From the IMG/VR virus record IMGVR_UViG_3300033182_000549, positions 1-30,791 of that record: a stretch of 30,791 bases of DNA; one strand, written 5' to 3'. Shown one piece after another: positions 6,282 to 14,941 of the stretch. The position numbers and the translations under genes are program-made. Origin of the DNA: a virus. The first letter of the stretch is position 1. Every line of letters begins with the position of its first letter. The notes under the pieces are model-generated. The model did not search any database and was not told the DNA's origin. It saw only the letters and a program-made list of their open reading frames with translations.

Positions 6282-7062
6282 CGGGAATTAAGTCAGAAGT
6301 ATCGTGGTCTTTAGTGTATCCAGTTCCAAACCACTGGACAGGGGCAATAACTTTCTTGTTCTTATTGGCAGAGAGCCATGCTCCCCACCAGGAGAAAGTA
6401 GAATTAGCAATAATAAAGTCATTACAGAGAGACATCAAACAGAGATCAACTCTATTGTCAGTATTCTCAGAAATCAGGAATCTATCATCAGTAAAGTTTT
6501 CATTACACCATTCAGGGTCATCGGAGAAGACAATCACATTACGGTCACTATCAAAATGATCTAGTCCTTTTTGATAATACTCAAGAGAACAAGGAGGGTG
6601 ATTAGCACTATTCTTTACATAATCACCACGACGAACATGAAGTGCGATTGGATTGTCAACATCAGCAATCATTACCTTACATGGGTCAAGAATTCCATCC
6701 GTAAATGTAAAGTCACTACGGATCTCATCTTCAATGTGTTTGAAATATTTTTCCGTTTGAAAATATCCCTGCAAGCTCACATGATCGGGACACATACGAA
6801 AGAGTTCTTCATCAAAGTGAAAGAATCTTTCCTGTACCACAGGTGCATGTCCTTTATTTAATAGACCTACATTGACTTGAAGATCGAAAGAATCGAACAG
6901 TTCAGTGCGTAGCATATTTCCAATGCCATCGTCAACTGCCTGCTCATAATAGGGAATGCAGAAGTCCACACCAGTATTCCTTGCAATGCCTTTTAGAGAG
7001 GCATACTGGAACATCTGGTTGGCAAGTCTACCCATTCTTCCAAGGGCATTAAATCCAATCAT
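6262..7062 (-). CDS. GT11-family alpha-1,2-fucosyl/colitosyltransferase
   Basis: A 266-aa protein with all GT11 marks: GRLANQMFQYASLKGIA near the N-terminus, HVRRGDYV at 142-149 (the HxRRGDY GDP-sugar-binding motif) and NSTFSWWGAWLS near the C-terminus. GT11 enzymes transfer L-fucose, and in some O-antigens L-colitose, from the GDP sugar to galactose. The gene is downstream of the GDP-sugar genes of the same island. It overlaps the GT2-like gene before it by 4 nt (ATGA). Confidence 0.9.
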   Translation of the reverse strand: MIGFNALGRMGRLANQMFQYASLKGIARNTGVDFCIPYYEQAVDDGIGNMLRTELFDSFDLQVNVGLLNKGHAPVVQERFFHFDEELFRMCPDHVSLQGYFQTEKYFKHIEDEIRSDFTFTDGILDPCKVMIADVDNPIALHVRRGDYVKNSANHPPCSLEYYQKGLDHFDSDRNVIVFSDDPEWCNENFTDDRFLISENTDNRVDLCLMSLCNDFIIANSTFSWWGAWLSANKNKKVIAPVQWFGTGYTKDHDTSDLIPDGWTRI

Positions 7063-7865
7063 TTCAGTTGTTCTCTACGTGTTTTCAGATAGTCCTGGTT
7101 CTCATAATAGTTCACTAACTGGTCTCTGTCAAACGTTTTGATTGTATTCCAGAGTTGCCAGTTGTTATTGAAGTTTGGATTACTAAACCAAGAGTTGTGT
7201 GTTCTACCATGTTCAAGATGGTAGACATAATCATCGACCCTTCCAATACGATTACCCAGTGTGCTCATACGGAAGTAGAATTCATCATCTTCACATCCCC
7301 AGGACACAAAGTTTTCATTCATCATATAAGAATCAATATATTTTTGACGATCAACAAACTGCGACCATCCAATAGTTGAATTAGATATAGTCTTATTCTT
7401 ATCTAGTACAGCAGTTCCACTCCAAGATTGAACAAATTCACTGAAGATCTGCATGTTGTAGTCTGCCTTCCACTGATAGATGCCACATCCATAAGGATAG
7501 ACAACATCAAAGTGATTGTCTCTAATCATCTCATAGGCTCTTGTATATGATGAAATTGGAAGAATACAATCTGCATCATAGTTAGCAACAACCCTGGTAT
7601 CGGCAGCAACAATTAAGTCATTTAGAACTTTACTCTTACAGAAGAGTGGATCATTGCTCTCTTCATACAGGCAAGTTAAGTTTTCAGTATCAGCATACTT
7701 TTTAATCTCAGGAAGTGCTCTGAACTTAAAGGTGTTTCTCCCAGATACTTCTTTTACAATAACCTTTGCGTGTACATGCCGTAACAAATATGAGACCGAT
7801 GAGATGATATTTCTCAATCGGTCTTCTGTTTCAATTCTAGTTGGAATCAGGAAAGTAAGATCCAT
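7059..7865 (-). CDS. GT2/GT27-like glycosyltransferase
   Basis: A 268-aa GT-A-fold transferase. DLTFLIPTR at the start and VVANYDADCILP (about 93-104) give the nucleotide-sugar-binding DxD. FVSWGCEDDEFYFRMSTLGN (about 187-206) is the acceptor-side W-G-x-E-D-D/E motif seen in family 2/27 and galactosyltransferase C-terminal domains. It lies between two GT11 genes, overlapping the first by 4 nt and sharing one base with the second, so the three probably act in sequence on one glycan. Specificity cannot be read from the sequence. Confidence 0.8.
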   Translation of the reverse strand: MDLTFLIPTRIETEDRLRNIISSVSYLLRHVHAKVIVKEVSGRNTFKFRALPEIKKYADTENLTCLYEESNDPLFCKSKVLNDLIVAADTRVVANYDADCILPISSYTRAYEMIRDNHFDVVYPYGCGIYQWKADYNMQIFSEFVQSWSGTAVLDKNKTISNSTIGWSQFVDRQKYIDSYMMNENFVSWGCEDDEFYFRMSTLGNRIGRVDDYVYHLEHGRTHNSWFSNPNFNNNWQLWNTIKTFDRDQLVNYYENQDYLKTRREQLK

Positions 7866-8791
7866 TATGATTTCTCTACAGCATTAAACTCAGGGTCAAC
7901 AAGTTCATCAGGCAATTGTCCTTTTATCCATTGCTCAGGATAAAAATCTTTCAGGTCTTTGTAGCAAGGATTGATATTATAAAAGAATGGACCAAAGTAT
8001 GGGAACTGATAGACAGTATTATACTTCTTATCTTTCTGTAACCAGGATCCCCACCATCCGAAAGTGCTGTTTGGAATGATAGATCCGTTGCACAAACTAA
8101 TCATACAAAGATCAATCCAAGGCAGCAAACTATATTCCATTTCACCACGACCATTCAAAACTTTGTAATTAGAATACTCTCTCTGTTCAGAGATAAGGAA
8201 TCTATCTTGTTTGAAAAGTGACTGCTCCTGAACCCAATTGAGTTGATCAGTAAACACAAGGACTGGTACATCATCAGGAAAGTTTTCCTTTAACATCTTT
8301 TCATACCAGTCAACTGATGCTACAGGATACATGTCAGGTCTACCAGTAGCATCAGTTCTACGCACATGAAGTGCAATTACATTGTTATCAAATTGACTGA
8401 TAAACTCTTTACATGGATTGTAAACCTCATCAACAAATTCAAAGTCCTCTCTAATCTCCTTCTCAATGTGCTGAAAATATTTGGTGGATTGCCTGTATCC
8501 ATCAATGTTTATGTTATCAGGACAGTTTTCAAAAAACACAGGATCGAAATCATGTGAAGGTTCATCATGCGTTTGCCAGTCAGCAGGGACGTACCCTATG
8601 TTCTCCTCCTTGAGGTGTGGGAGTTTGAAACCATCCATTAGCACATACTCTGCCATATGATTCGTTTCAGTATCTCTAGGAGGAACACACCACTGATACC
8701 CATGCTTGGCAGCAATGCCTCTTAGAGAGGCATACTGAAACATTTGATTACCTAATCGGCCATTGATACCAAGTCTATTATATCCAATCAT
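7865..8791 (-). CDS. Second GT11-family fucosyl/colitosyltransferase
   Basis: A 308-aa protein with MIGYNRLGINGRLGNQMFQY at the N-terminus and NSTFGWWGSWLQ near the C-terminus, clear GT11 features. Its HxRRGDY motif reads HVRRTDAT (142-149): Gly and Tyr are replaced, which may mean a changed donor or acceptor. It shares its N-terminal pattern with the 6262-7062 protein but is longer by about 40 residues. It follows the ColD-type gene by 18 nt. Confidence 0.88.
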   Translation of the reverse strand: MIGYNRLGINGRLGNQMFQYASLRGIAAKHGYQWCVPPRDTETNHMAEYVLMDGFKLPHLKEENIGYVPADWQTHDEPSHDFDPVFFENCPDNINIDGYRQSTKYFQHIEKEIREDFEFVDEVYNPCKEFISQFDNNVIALHVRRTDATGRPDMYPVASVDWYEKMLKENFPDDVPVLVFTDQLNWVQEQSLFKQDRFLISEQREYSNYKVLNGRGEMEYSLLPWIDLCMISLCNGSIIPNSTFGWWGSWLQKDKKYNTVYQFPYFGPFFYNINPCYKDLKDFYPEQWIKGQLPDELVDPEFNAVEKS

Positions 8792-8809
8792 GATTGCATT
8801 AAAAGTAAA

Positions 8810-9967
8810 TTATATATCCATCAATTGAATAAGATGCTGCAGTTTATCAAAGCAGACAAACTGACTGTTCCCAACATAAAGTCCATGGTCATGGAGAATG
8901 TTGACATTGGGAGTTTCTCTTTGAGTACAGAGACTATACTTTCTAAAGGCAGGGTGATACAGAAGGTTACCACTAATCACTGGTCGATACTCAATGCCTT
9001 CATCTTTAAATACTTGCTTCAGTTTTTGAGCATTCTCCTTTTCCCTACAAATCAAAGGGAAGGAGAAACTACTATTACCTTTTTGAAACTCTGGAAGATG
9101 ATATTTAAAGATATAATCTTGTGCTTTTTTCAACCACCATTCATAGTTCTCTCGACGGATTTCCACATTCCTATCTAATTTCTTAAGTTGAGATGAACCA
9201 AGAACTGCACATACTTCATGGTTGCGGAAATTATATCCATCAGTCACAAACAGGAAAGCAGGATCAATATTTGGATTCTGAGCAGCATATTCCGATGCAT
9301 GAAGATCAGACTCTCTTGCCATTCCATGAGATCGTTTGATTCTCATCAGGTCATGAAGTTCTTCATTGTCGGTGCAGATCATTCCACCTTCAATGGTCGT
9401 GATGTGATGTCCAAAGTAGAAACTGAAGGTGGACCCAATACTATGAGTTCCTCGTTTCTTACCATCTGGACCTTCTACACCATGAGATTCACACACATCC
9501 TCCAAAATCAGAGCATCGGGAAAGATCTCTTTCACATACTCAACATCAGATGACAGTCCAATAAGGTGTGTAATGAACACCATTTTAATATCAGGATGTT
9601 GTTCTGCAACATACTTCAACTCATCCTTATCGAAGGAATAATTGTTTAGATTGATGTCACAGAAAATTGGTTCAAGATTGTTCTGAATGATGGGAGCAAC
9701 ATTTGTCATCCAGGTAGTTGCAGGAACAAGAACTTTGTCCCCGTCTTTGAGATCGTAATATTCTTTTACTGCAGCAACCAGAAGAAAGTTTGCAAGACTT
9801 CCGTTACCAACATAGAGAGAGTTTTTTGTGCCAAGCCAGTCCGACCATTCTTTTTCAAACCGACGAACTCTAGGTCCATTAGTAAGACGACCACTTGTCA
9901 AAATAAACTTTGCCATCTTAAGACGATCCATAAAAGTGATCGTCTCTTCCATCAAAGGCCAATACAT
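8810..9967 (-). CDS. ColD/RfbH-type PLP 3-dehydratase
   Basis: A 385-aa member of the DegT/DnrJ/EryC1/StrS PLP fold (GNGSLANFLLVAA, VPATTWMTNVAPI, LEDVCESHG, GMARESD, YNFRNHEV). In ordinary members the Schiff-base Lys sits in an S-F-x-x-x-K-x-x-T-x-x-E-G-G block. Here the block is FSFYFGHHITTIEGG, with His187 at the Lys position and His188 next to it. Lys-to-His is diagnostic of sugar 3-dehydratases such as ColD (GDP-4-keto-6-deoxymannose 3-dehydratase) and RfbH. With gmd and an epimerase/reductase directly upstream, the product is probably GDP-4-keto-3,6-dideoxymannose, the colitose precursor. Its start shares one base with the upstream stop. Confidence 0.82.
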   Translation of the reverse strand: MYWPLMEETITFMDRLKMAKFILTSGRLTNGPRVRRFEKEWSDWLGTKNSLYVGNGSLANFLLVAAVKEYYDLKDGDKVLVPATTWMTNVAPIIQNNLEPIFCDINLNNYSFDKDELKYVAEQHPDIKMVFITHLIGLSSDVEYVKEIFPDALILEDVCESHGVEGPDGKKRGTHSIGSTFSFYFGHHITTIEGGMICTDNEELHDLMRIKRSHGMARESDLHASEYAAQNPNIDPAFLFVTDGYNFRNHEVCAVLGSSQLKKLDRNVEIRRENYEWWLKKAQDYIFKYHLPEFQKGNSSFSFPLICREKENAQKLKQVFKDEGIEYRPVISGNLLYHPAFRKYSLCTQRETPNVNILHDHGLYVGNSQFVCFDKLQHLIQLMDI

Positions 9968-10914
9968 TACTTTTTCTCCTCTAATTTAAAGTATTCGTAT
10001 GCAAAATGAAGACCTTGGTCTAAACTGGTTTTAGCAGACCATCCAAGATTAGTCAATTTTGAAACATCAAGTAGACGTTGCTTTACTCCCTCTGGTTTAG
10101 TTTCGTCCCACTTAATCTCACCCTCATATTCTACCACATCTACAATGTGAGCAACAAGTTCTTTGATTGATACATCTTTTCCTGGTCCAATATTAATCAC
10201 ATCTGGACAATCTTTAGTGTTCATAATATGAATCAAAGCATCTGCAAGATCTTCCACATAGATAAGTTCTCTCCTAGCATTACCTGTTCCCCAACATTCA
10301 ACTTCAGTCTTGCCAGATAATTTTGCCTCATGGAATCTACGAATCAATGCAGCAACAACATGACTTGAGGATGGATTAAAATTATCCCTAGGACCATAAA
10401 CATTACAAGGGTTCACAGTGATATAGTTTGTACCATACTGTTCATTGTATGCTTGACATAACTTAGTTCCTATGATTTTTGCCATACCATAAGAATCATT
10501 TCCTGGTTCTAATTTACCAGTTAACAAATAATCTTCCTTAATTGGTTGCATAGAGTATGCAGGATAAACACTTGCAGAACCCAACATAATCATTTTCTTG
10601 ACCTTCACACTATGGCAAGAAGAAATGATATTTGTTTGAATCTTTAAGTTATCTTCAAGATACTGAACAGGATGAGCCTTGGTGTCACCTATCCCACCAC
10701 ACTTAGCTGCAGCAAGAAAAACATAGTCAGGTTTCATTTTTTCAAAAAACCTCTTAGTCACCTCTTCGTCACGAAGATCTAGATCCCTATGAGTTGTGAA
10801 TATTAAGTTTTTATATCCCTTCTCTCTAAGAATACGGACAAGTGCAGATCCAACGAGACCAGTATGACCTGCAACATAGATTTTACTATCAAGATTCATT
10901 TTTACACATGTCAT
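9967..10914 (-). CDS. GDP-fucose synthase / ColC-like epimerase-reductase
   Basis: A 315-aa short-chain dehydrogenase of the WcaG/Fcl family: NAD(P) loop [59 protein letters not shown]. The catalytic Ser113, Tyr142 and Lys146 and the acid His185 are present. The usual GSSCIYP block is GSASVYP (112-118): the Cys that acts as epimerase base is Ser115. That could suit a 3-deoxy substrate needing only C5 epimerisation, as ColC does, or just be a variant fucose synthase. An in-frame ATG at 10899 fits the family N-terminus better than 10914; both overlap gmd. Confidence 0.88.
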   Translation of the reverse strand: MTCVKMNLDSKIYVAGHTGLVGSALVRILREKGYKNLIFTTHRDLDLRDEEVTKRFFEKMKPDYVFLAAAKCGGIGDTKAHPVQYLEDNLKIQTNIISSCHSVKVKKMIMLGSASVYPAYSMQPIKEDYLLTGKLEPGNDSYGMAKIIGTKLCQAYNEQYGTNYITVNPCNVYGPRDNFNPSSSHVVAALIRRFHEAKLSGKTEVECWGTGNARRELIYVEDLADALIHIMNTKDCPDVINIGPGKDVSIKELVAHIVDVVEYEGEIKWDETKPEGVKQRLLDVSKLTNLGWSAKTSLDQGLHFAYEYFKLEEKK

Positions 10915-11890
10915 AAACTAAATCGTCAAAGGTAATCTTTGGACTCCATCCTAAAGCATTCTTTGCTTTTGAACAATCCCCAAGTAGGGTATCAACCTCA
11001 GATGGTCTATAGTATTTTGGATTTACTTTCACAACCACTTTGCCAGTATTACTATCAATACCAACCTCATCATCACCTTCACCTTTCCACACAATGTCCA
11101 TACCAAAGTAAGGAGCAGATTGTTCAACAAACTTACGAACTGTGTGCTGTTCTTCTGTTGCGATTACATAATCATCTGCTTGTTCTTGCTGAAGCATCAA
11201 CCACATTGCTTCAACAAAATCTTTGGCATGTCCCCAATCACGTTTTGCATTTAGATTTCCAAGTGTCAGAACTTCTTGCTTTCCCTCTGAGATTGCCTTT
11301 AAACCACGGGTGATCTTTCTCGTCACAAAAGTTTCACCACGTCTTGGTGACTCATGATTAAACAAGATACCACTGCAAGCATACATTCCATATGCCTCTC
11401 TGTAGTTCTTTGTAGTCCAATATGCATAGACTTTAGCACATCCATAAGGAGATCTAGGGTGAAATGGTGTAGTCTCCTTCTGAGGGATCTCTCTGACCTT
11501 ACCAAACATCTCTGATGTAGATGCCTGATAGATTCTGGTCTTACCCTCAAGACCCAAAAGACGGACAGCCTCAAGGACACGAAGTGTCCCAAGACCATCC
11601 ACCATACCTGTATATTCAGGGGTCTCAAAAGACACTTTCACATGACTTTGAGCACCCAGGTTATAGATTTCATCTGGTTGAACTTTCTGAATCACACGAA
11701 CCATATTAGTGGAATCAGTAAGATCTCCATAATGAAGATTGATCTCACCAAAGATATGATCAATTCTATGAGTGTTGATCATAGAAGATCTTCGGATGAC
11801 TCCATGAACTTCATATCCTTTTTCTAAAAGGAACTCAGCAAGGTATGAACCATCCTGACCTGTAATGCCTGTAATAAGTGCCTTCTTCAT
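10889..11890 (-). CDS. gmd: GDP-mannose 4,6-dehydratase
   Basis: A 333-aa enzyme converting GDP-mannose to GDP-4-keto-6-deoxymannose, the shared precursor of GDP-fucose, perosamine and colitose. NADP loop [15 protein letters not shown] (7-21), HGVIRRSS (29-36), YGDLTDS, STSEMFG (124-130), catalytic Tyr149/Lys153 in [24 protein letters not shown] and [13 protein letters not shown] are all present. The length is normal for Gmd. It overlaps the epimerase/reductase by 11 or 26 nt, a typical gmd-fcl/colC pairing. Confidence 0.96.
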   Translation of the reverse strand: MKKALITGITGQDGSYLAEFLLEKGYEVHGVIRRSSMINTHRIDHIFGEINLHYGDLTDSTNMVRVIQKVQPDEIYNLGAQSHVKVSFETPEYTGMVDGLGTLRVLEAVRLLGLEGKTRIYQASTSEMFGKVREIPQKETTPFHPRSPYGCAKVYAYWTTKNYREAYGMYACSGILFNHESPRRGETFVTRKITRGLKAISEGKQEVLTLGNLNAKRDWGHAKDFVEAMWLMLQQEQADDYVIATEEQHTVRKFVEQSAPYFGMDIVWKGEGDDEVGIDSNTGKVVVKVNPKYYRPSEVDTLLGDCSKAKNALGWSPKITFDDLVYDMCKNES

Positions 11891-11893
11891 AAA

Positions 11894-12997
11894 TCAATTC
11901 TCTGAAAGGAATGCAAACAACTCATCATAATTCTGATCTTCCTTATAGAAACGGCAAACTTTTCTATCACTGCGTCCAAGAATCAGATCAGCAAATTGAG
12001 TTCTGTTCTGAATGATTTGATCACCAATGATAACTTGATTAGTTTTGCAGTAATAAGCAGCAAGATCTCCTGGACTCGTACCAGTATTAATAAAGTTATT
12101 AGAGTCGTCCACAATCGTCAACAATGATCTTACATCAAGATTACCCCTCATGTCAATATAGTGAACGTACTCACTTTCAATCTCAGGGAATCTAACAAGG
12201 TCATGAATAACAACGATGTTCTTTTTATTCTTGATATGGAAATCAATTACTTTGGCATAGAAATCAAATTCAACACTACCAAATCCAAGATCACCAGAGG
12301 TTCCATCCTTACCTACAAGGTAATCATCGATGTTAGCAGAACCATAATTTCTCGTCTTAAAACTATTCTTTACGAAGAACGTATTGTACTCTCCGATATC
12401 CAAACTCTCTCCTCGTTTGAAAGAGTTATCCCACAGATTCAAGTCATATGACTGAACTTTATCGATGTAGTATTTGCAACTTGGGAAACGCCATGGACCG
12501 TCTTCACCATCAGCATACTGATGACCAGGACCAGGTGGCCAACCAAGTTCCCAAGGAAGTCTCTTTCCGATTGGGTATACAATGTTTCTGAAAGTGTATC
12601 CCGAGAATGCATCTTCATATGCATCCTCATCAAAGTTGCGAACAGTAAACCAGAATGCAACTCCACGATCATCAATTGTTTTGAAGTTATTGAGAAGCAG
12701 TTCTGTTTCTTGATTGTTTGAGTATGCCTTTGTAGTGTCAAGAAAACCCTCAAGGCTAACCAGAATATCTACCTTACCTTCATAAAAAACCTCTTGACCA
12801 GGAAAACAAAATCCCAGAATAGGTCCCTTCACATCTTCAAAGAACTCTCTAAAAAGTTCATTGAAGTATGTGGGATAGAATCCGTATTCAGTCCAAACAT
12901 AATTGACCAATGAATACTCTTCAGTGTTAATGGTATCAAGAATTCCCTTGATCTCATCAACAGATTTGATTGAAAGATTTTTTGTTTCTCTAGTCAT
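11894..12997 (-). CDS. Unknown protein of the sugar island
   Basis: A 367-aa protein I do not recognise. It has no signal peptide or membrane span. Notable stretches are GPILGFCFPGQEVFYEG, a Trp/Pro/Gly-rich block RLPWELGWPPGPGHQYADG (about 143-161), and a C-terminal region (FINTGTSPGDLAAYYCKTNQ) that resembles the donor-side helix-loop of GT-B glycosyltransferases. It sits 3 nt upstream of gmd and overlaps the dehydrogenase gene by 4 nt, so a role in glycan synthesis is likely from context only. Confidence 0.7.
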   Translation of the reverse strand: MTRETKNLSIKSVDEIKGILDTINTEEYSLVNYVWTEYGFYPTYFNELFREFFEDVKGPILGFCFPGQEVFYEGKVDILVSLEGFLDTTKAYSNNQETELLLNNFKTIDDRGVAFWFTVRNFDEDAYEDAFSGYTFRNIVYPIGKRLPWELGWPPGPGHQYADGEDGPWRFPSCKYYIDKVQSYDLNLWDNSFKRGESLDIGEYNTFFVKNSFKTRNYGSANIDDYLVGKDGTSGDLGFGSVEFDFYAKVIDFHIKNKKNIVVIHDLVRFPEIESEYVHYIDMRGNLDVRSLLTIVDDSNNFINTGTSPGDLAAYYCKTNQVIIGDQIIQNRTQFADLILGRSDRKVCRFYKEDQNYDELFAFLSEN

Positions 12998-14151
12998 AAT
13001 TCAACAATAAATACGGGTTCTTTGATGTGCTCTCTACTATCAACAAATCTCACTCTATCTCCATACTTTACATAGAGTTCTTCTTGAATTTGTGGAACTG
13101 CTTTGTGATCATTACGGACATAAACTCTATGTCCACGATCAAGGAAGTCAGTGCATAGTTTAAGTTGCTGACTTTCAGTTAGGATATCAGTTCCTTTCTT
13201 ATATGCAATAGAGTCAAAGTAGAAAGGATTGTTGCTAGTGTTTACAGATTCATAATACTCACAAAGGAACACTGCATGTTGTGTGTTAATTTCATCAGTA
13301 ACGAATCCCAAATTATATTCTAATCCAGATTCTTTTGCAAAGGCAGCAAATGCTCTATTGTCCCTTGGCAGACAAGGACCACCATATCCATATCCATAGT
13401 TCAGATACTTTTTACCAACTCTACTATCTGCACCAATGGCACCAAGGACAGAAGTGATCTCATCTCCACATCCAGATTGACGCAACACATCACCCAACAT
13501 GTTTGCGTAACTAATCTTAGTGGTCAAGAAACAGTTAGTTGCAATCTTTGTTACTTCAGCAGCAGTGTTTGACATTGTGCAAACAATTGCTCTGGTTGTT
13601 TGAATCTTGATATACAGTTTTTTGATATCAGCAACTATGTCACTGATTGTTTCATCTTGCAGATCATGACCCAACAGAACCATGTCTGCTGTCCTCAAAT
13701 CACTGATGATAGATCCCTGAGCAATAAACTCTGGGTTGTAAAATACCTTGACATTGCTAGGAAGTTCTGCTGCGAACTTATCACAGTCCCCAGGATTTGT
13801 TGTACATCCAACAACAAAGTATTTCTTCTTCTCTACACCTTCAAAACACTTTACAACATCCCACACGGAAGAAACATTATAAGATCCATCAGGCAATGAG
13901 GGAGTTGCTACAAGTGTGTAAATCAAATCACACTCTTCAATAACCTCTTTATTGTCTGTTGTTGCTCTAAAGTTCTTTGCTCTCTTCAGAAGATTAGAGA
14001 CCTCTGGTTCATTAGTGATGATCTCTCTATTGTTCAAACTGTTTACGTAGTCCTCTCTAATATCAGAAACAAGGACATCATATCCTGCCTCCTCACAAAG
14101 GAGTGCAAAACAAATTCCAAGCCTACCAGCCCCAATAACTCCAATTTTCAT
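12994..14151 (-). CDS. UDP-glucose/GDP-mannose dehydrogenase family
   Basis: A 385-aa nucleotide-sugar dehydrogenase, which oxidises the C6 alcohol of a UDP- or GDP-hexose to a uronic acid. The N-terminal NAD loop is MKIGVIGAGRLG. NPEF (139-142), AAEVTKIATNCFLTTKISY (198-214, Lys202) and GYGYGGPCLPRDN (253-265, catalytic Cys260) are the family active-site blocks. The C-terminal domain has AYKKGTDILTES. The usual C-x-P-K-D is C-L-P-R-D, Lys changed to Arg. The substrate is not clear: UDP-glucose, UDP-HexNAc or GDP-mannose are possible. Confidence 0.88.
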   Translation of the reverse strand: MKIGVIGAGRLGICFALLCEEAGYDVLVSDIREDYVNSLNNREIITNEPEVSNLLKRAKNFRATTDNKEVIEECDLIYTLVATPSLPDGSYNVSSVWDVVKCFEGVEKKKYFVVGCTTNPGDCDKFAAELPSNVKVFYNPEFIAQGSIISDLRTADMVLLGHDLQDETISDIVADIKKLYIKIQTTRAIVCTMSNTAAEVTKIATNCFLTTKISYANMLGDVLRQSGCGDEITSVLGAIGADSRVGKKYLNYGYGYGGPCLPRDNRAFAAFAKESGLEYNLGFVTDEINTQHAVFLCEYYESVNTSNNPFYFDSIAYKKGTDILTESQQLKLCTDFLDRGHRVYVRNDHKAVPQIQEELYVKYGDRVRFVDSREHIKEPVFIVEL

Positions 14152-14161
14152 TTTACAACTC

Positions 14162-14941
14162 CTACGATTTTGGTTTTGCAGTGATCAGCAGGTGCCAACC
14201 AATTTTCTTTTCAAGTACATCAAACATTTCTTGGGGCATTGCCTCAAACCATGGTTGTTTAACATATTCTCCCTTCTTGTATGGTTCAATTTGATAAGGG
14301 AAAATGTGATCTCTCTCAATAGAAACTACATCAAAGTGATCACCTAGAAGATCATGAATCTCCTCCTCAGTGTAAGTGTAAGCAACAGGACATCCGTACT
14401 GCGCCTCAGGTTGATCAAGACCAATGCTGATCATGTAGTTCTTCCAAGATTCAGAAGAATACAGCATCAGTTTAAACACACCATCCTTCGCAAGATACTT
14501 ACTGATCTCTGCCATAGCTCTCTCAGGATGAGGAGTGTGGTGCAGAACACCCCATGAATAGATCAAATGATACTTCTCAGGAGGAAGGAATGATGAGAGT
14601 TCCTCAGCATTTCCTTCATAGAACTCACCTGCTTGATCATACACCTCAAATCGTCTCTTTGCAAGTTCAAGGCTTTCTGACGACAATTCAACTCCAGTGT
14701 ACTCAGCACCATATCTTGCAAAGTTAATCCCTGCCGTAGCAAGTCCACATCCAATCTCTAATACCTTCTTACCGTTCCATTCGTTGAACTTTGAGAATGA
14801 TTTGATATGAGGTTCAACGAAGAATTTCTTTTTCTCTACCTCATCAAAATATTCTTTTGATCCAACTTCTTTCTTAGAATGTCGAACGTTGCAGGGTCTG
14901 GTATTCCAAAAATCCTGCACATCTTTAATAGTATTTTTCAT
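14162..14941 (-). CDS. SAM-dependent class I methyltransferase
   Basis: A 259-aa protein with motif I VLEIGCGLATAG (60-71), an acidic motif II (YTGVELSS), YSWGVLHHTPHPERAM and LMLYS: a Methyltransf_11-type Rossmann fold binding S-adenosylmethionine. In a sugar cluster it probably O-methylates a glycan or sugar nucleotide. The N-terminus RPCNVRHSK is seen in sugar-cluster methyltransferases. Its start overlaps the stop of the GT11-like gene by 4 nt. Confidence 0.85.
   Translation of the reverse strand: MKNTIKDVQDFWNTRPCNVRHSKKEVGSKEYFDEVEKKKFFVEPHIKSFSKFNEWNGKKVLEIGCGLATAGINFARYGAEYTGVELSSESLELAKRRFEVYDQAGEFYEGNAEELSSFLPPEKYHLIYSWGVLHHTPHPERAMAEISKYLAKDGVFKLMLYSSESWKNYMISIGLDQPEAQYGCPVAYTYTEEEIHDLLGDHFDVVSIERDHIFPYQIEPYKKGEYVKQPWFEAMPQEMFDVLEKKIGWHLLITAKPKS

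Noticed and set aside
8810-9967. Ordinary sugar aminotransferase (perosamine synthase type)
   Set aside because: The Schiff-base Lys is replaced by His, which rules out normal transamination.
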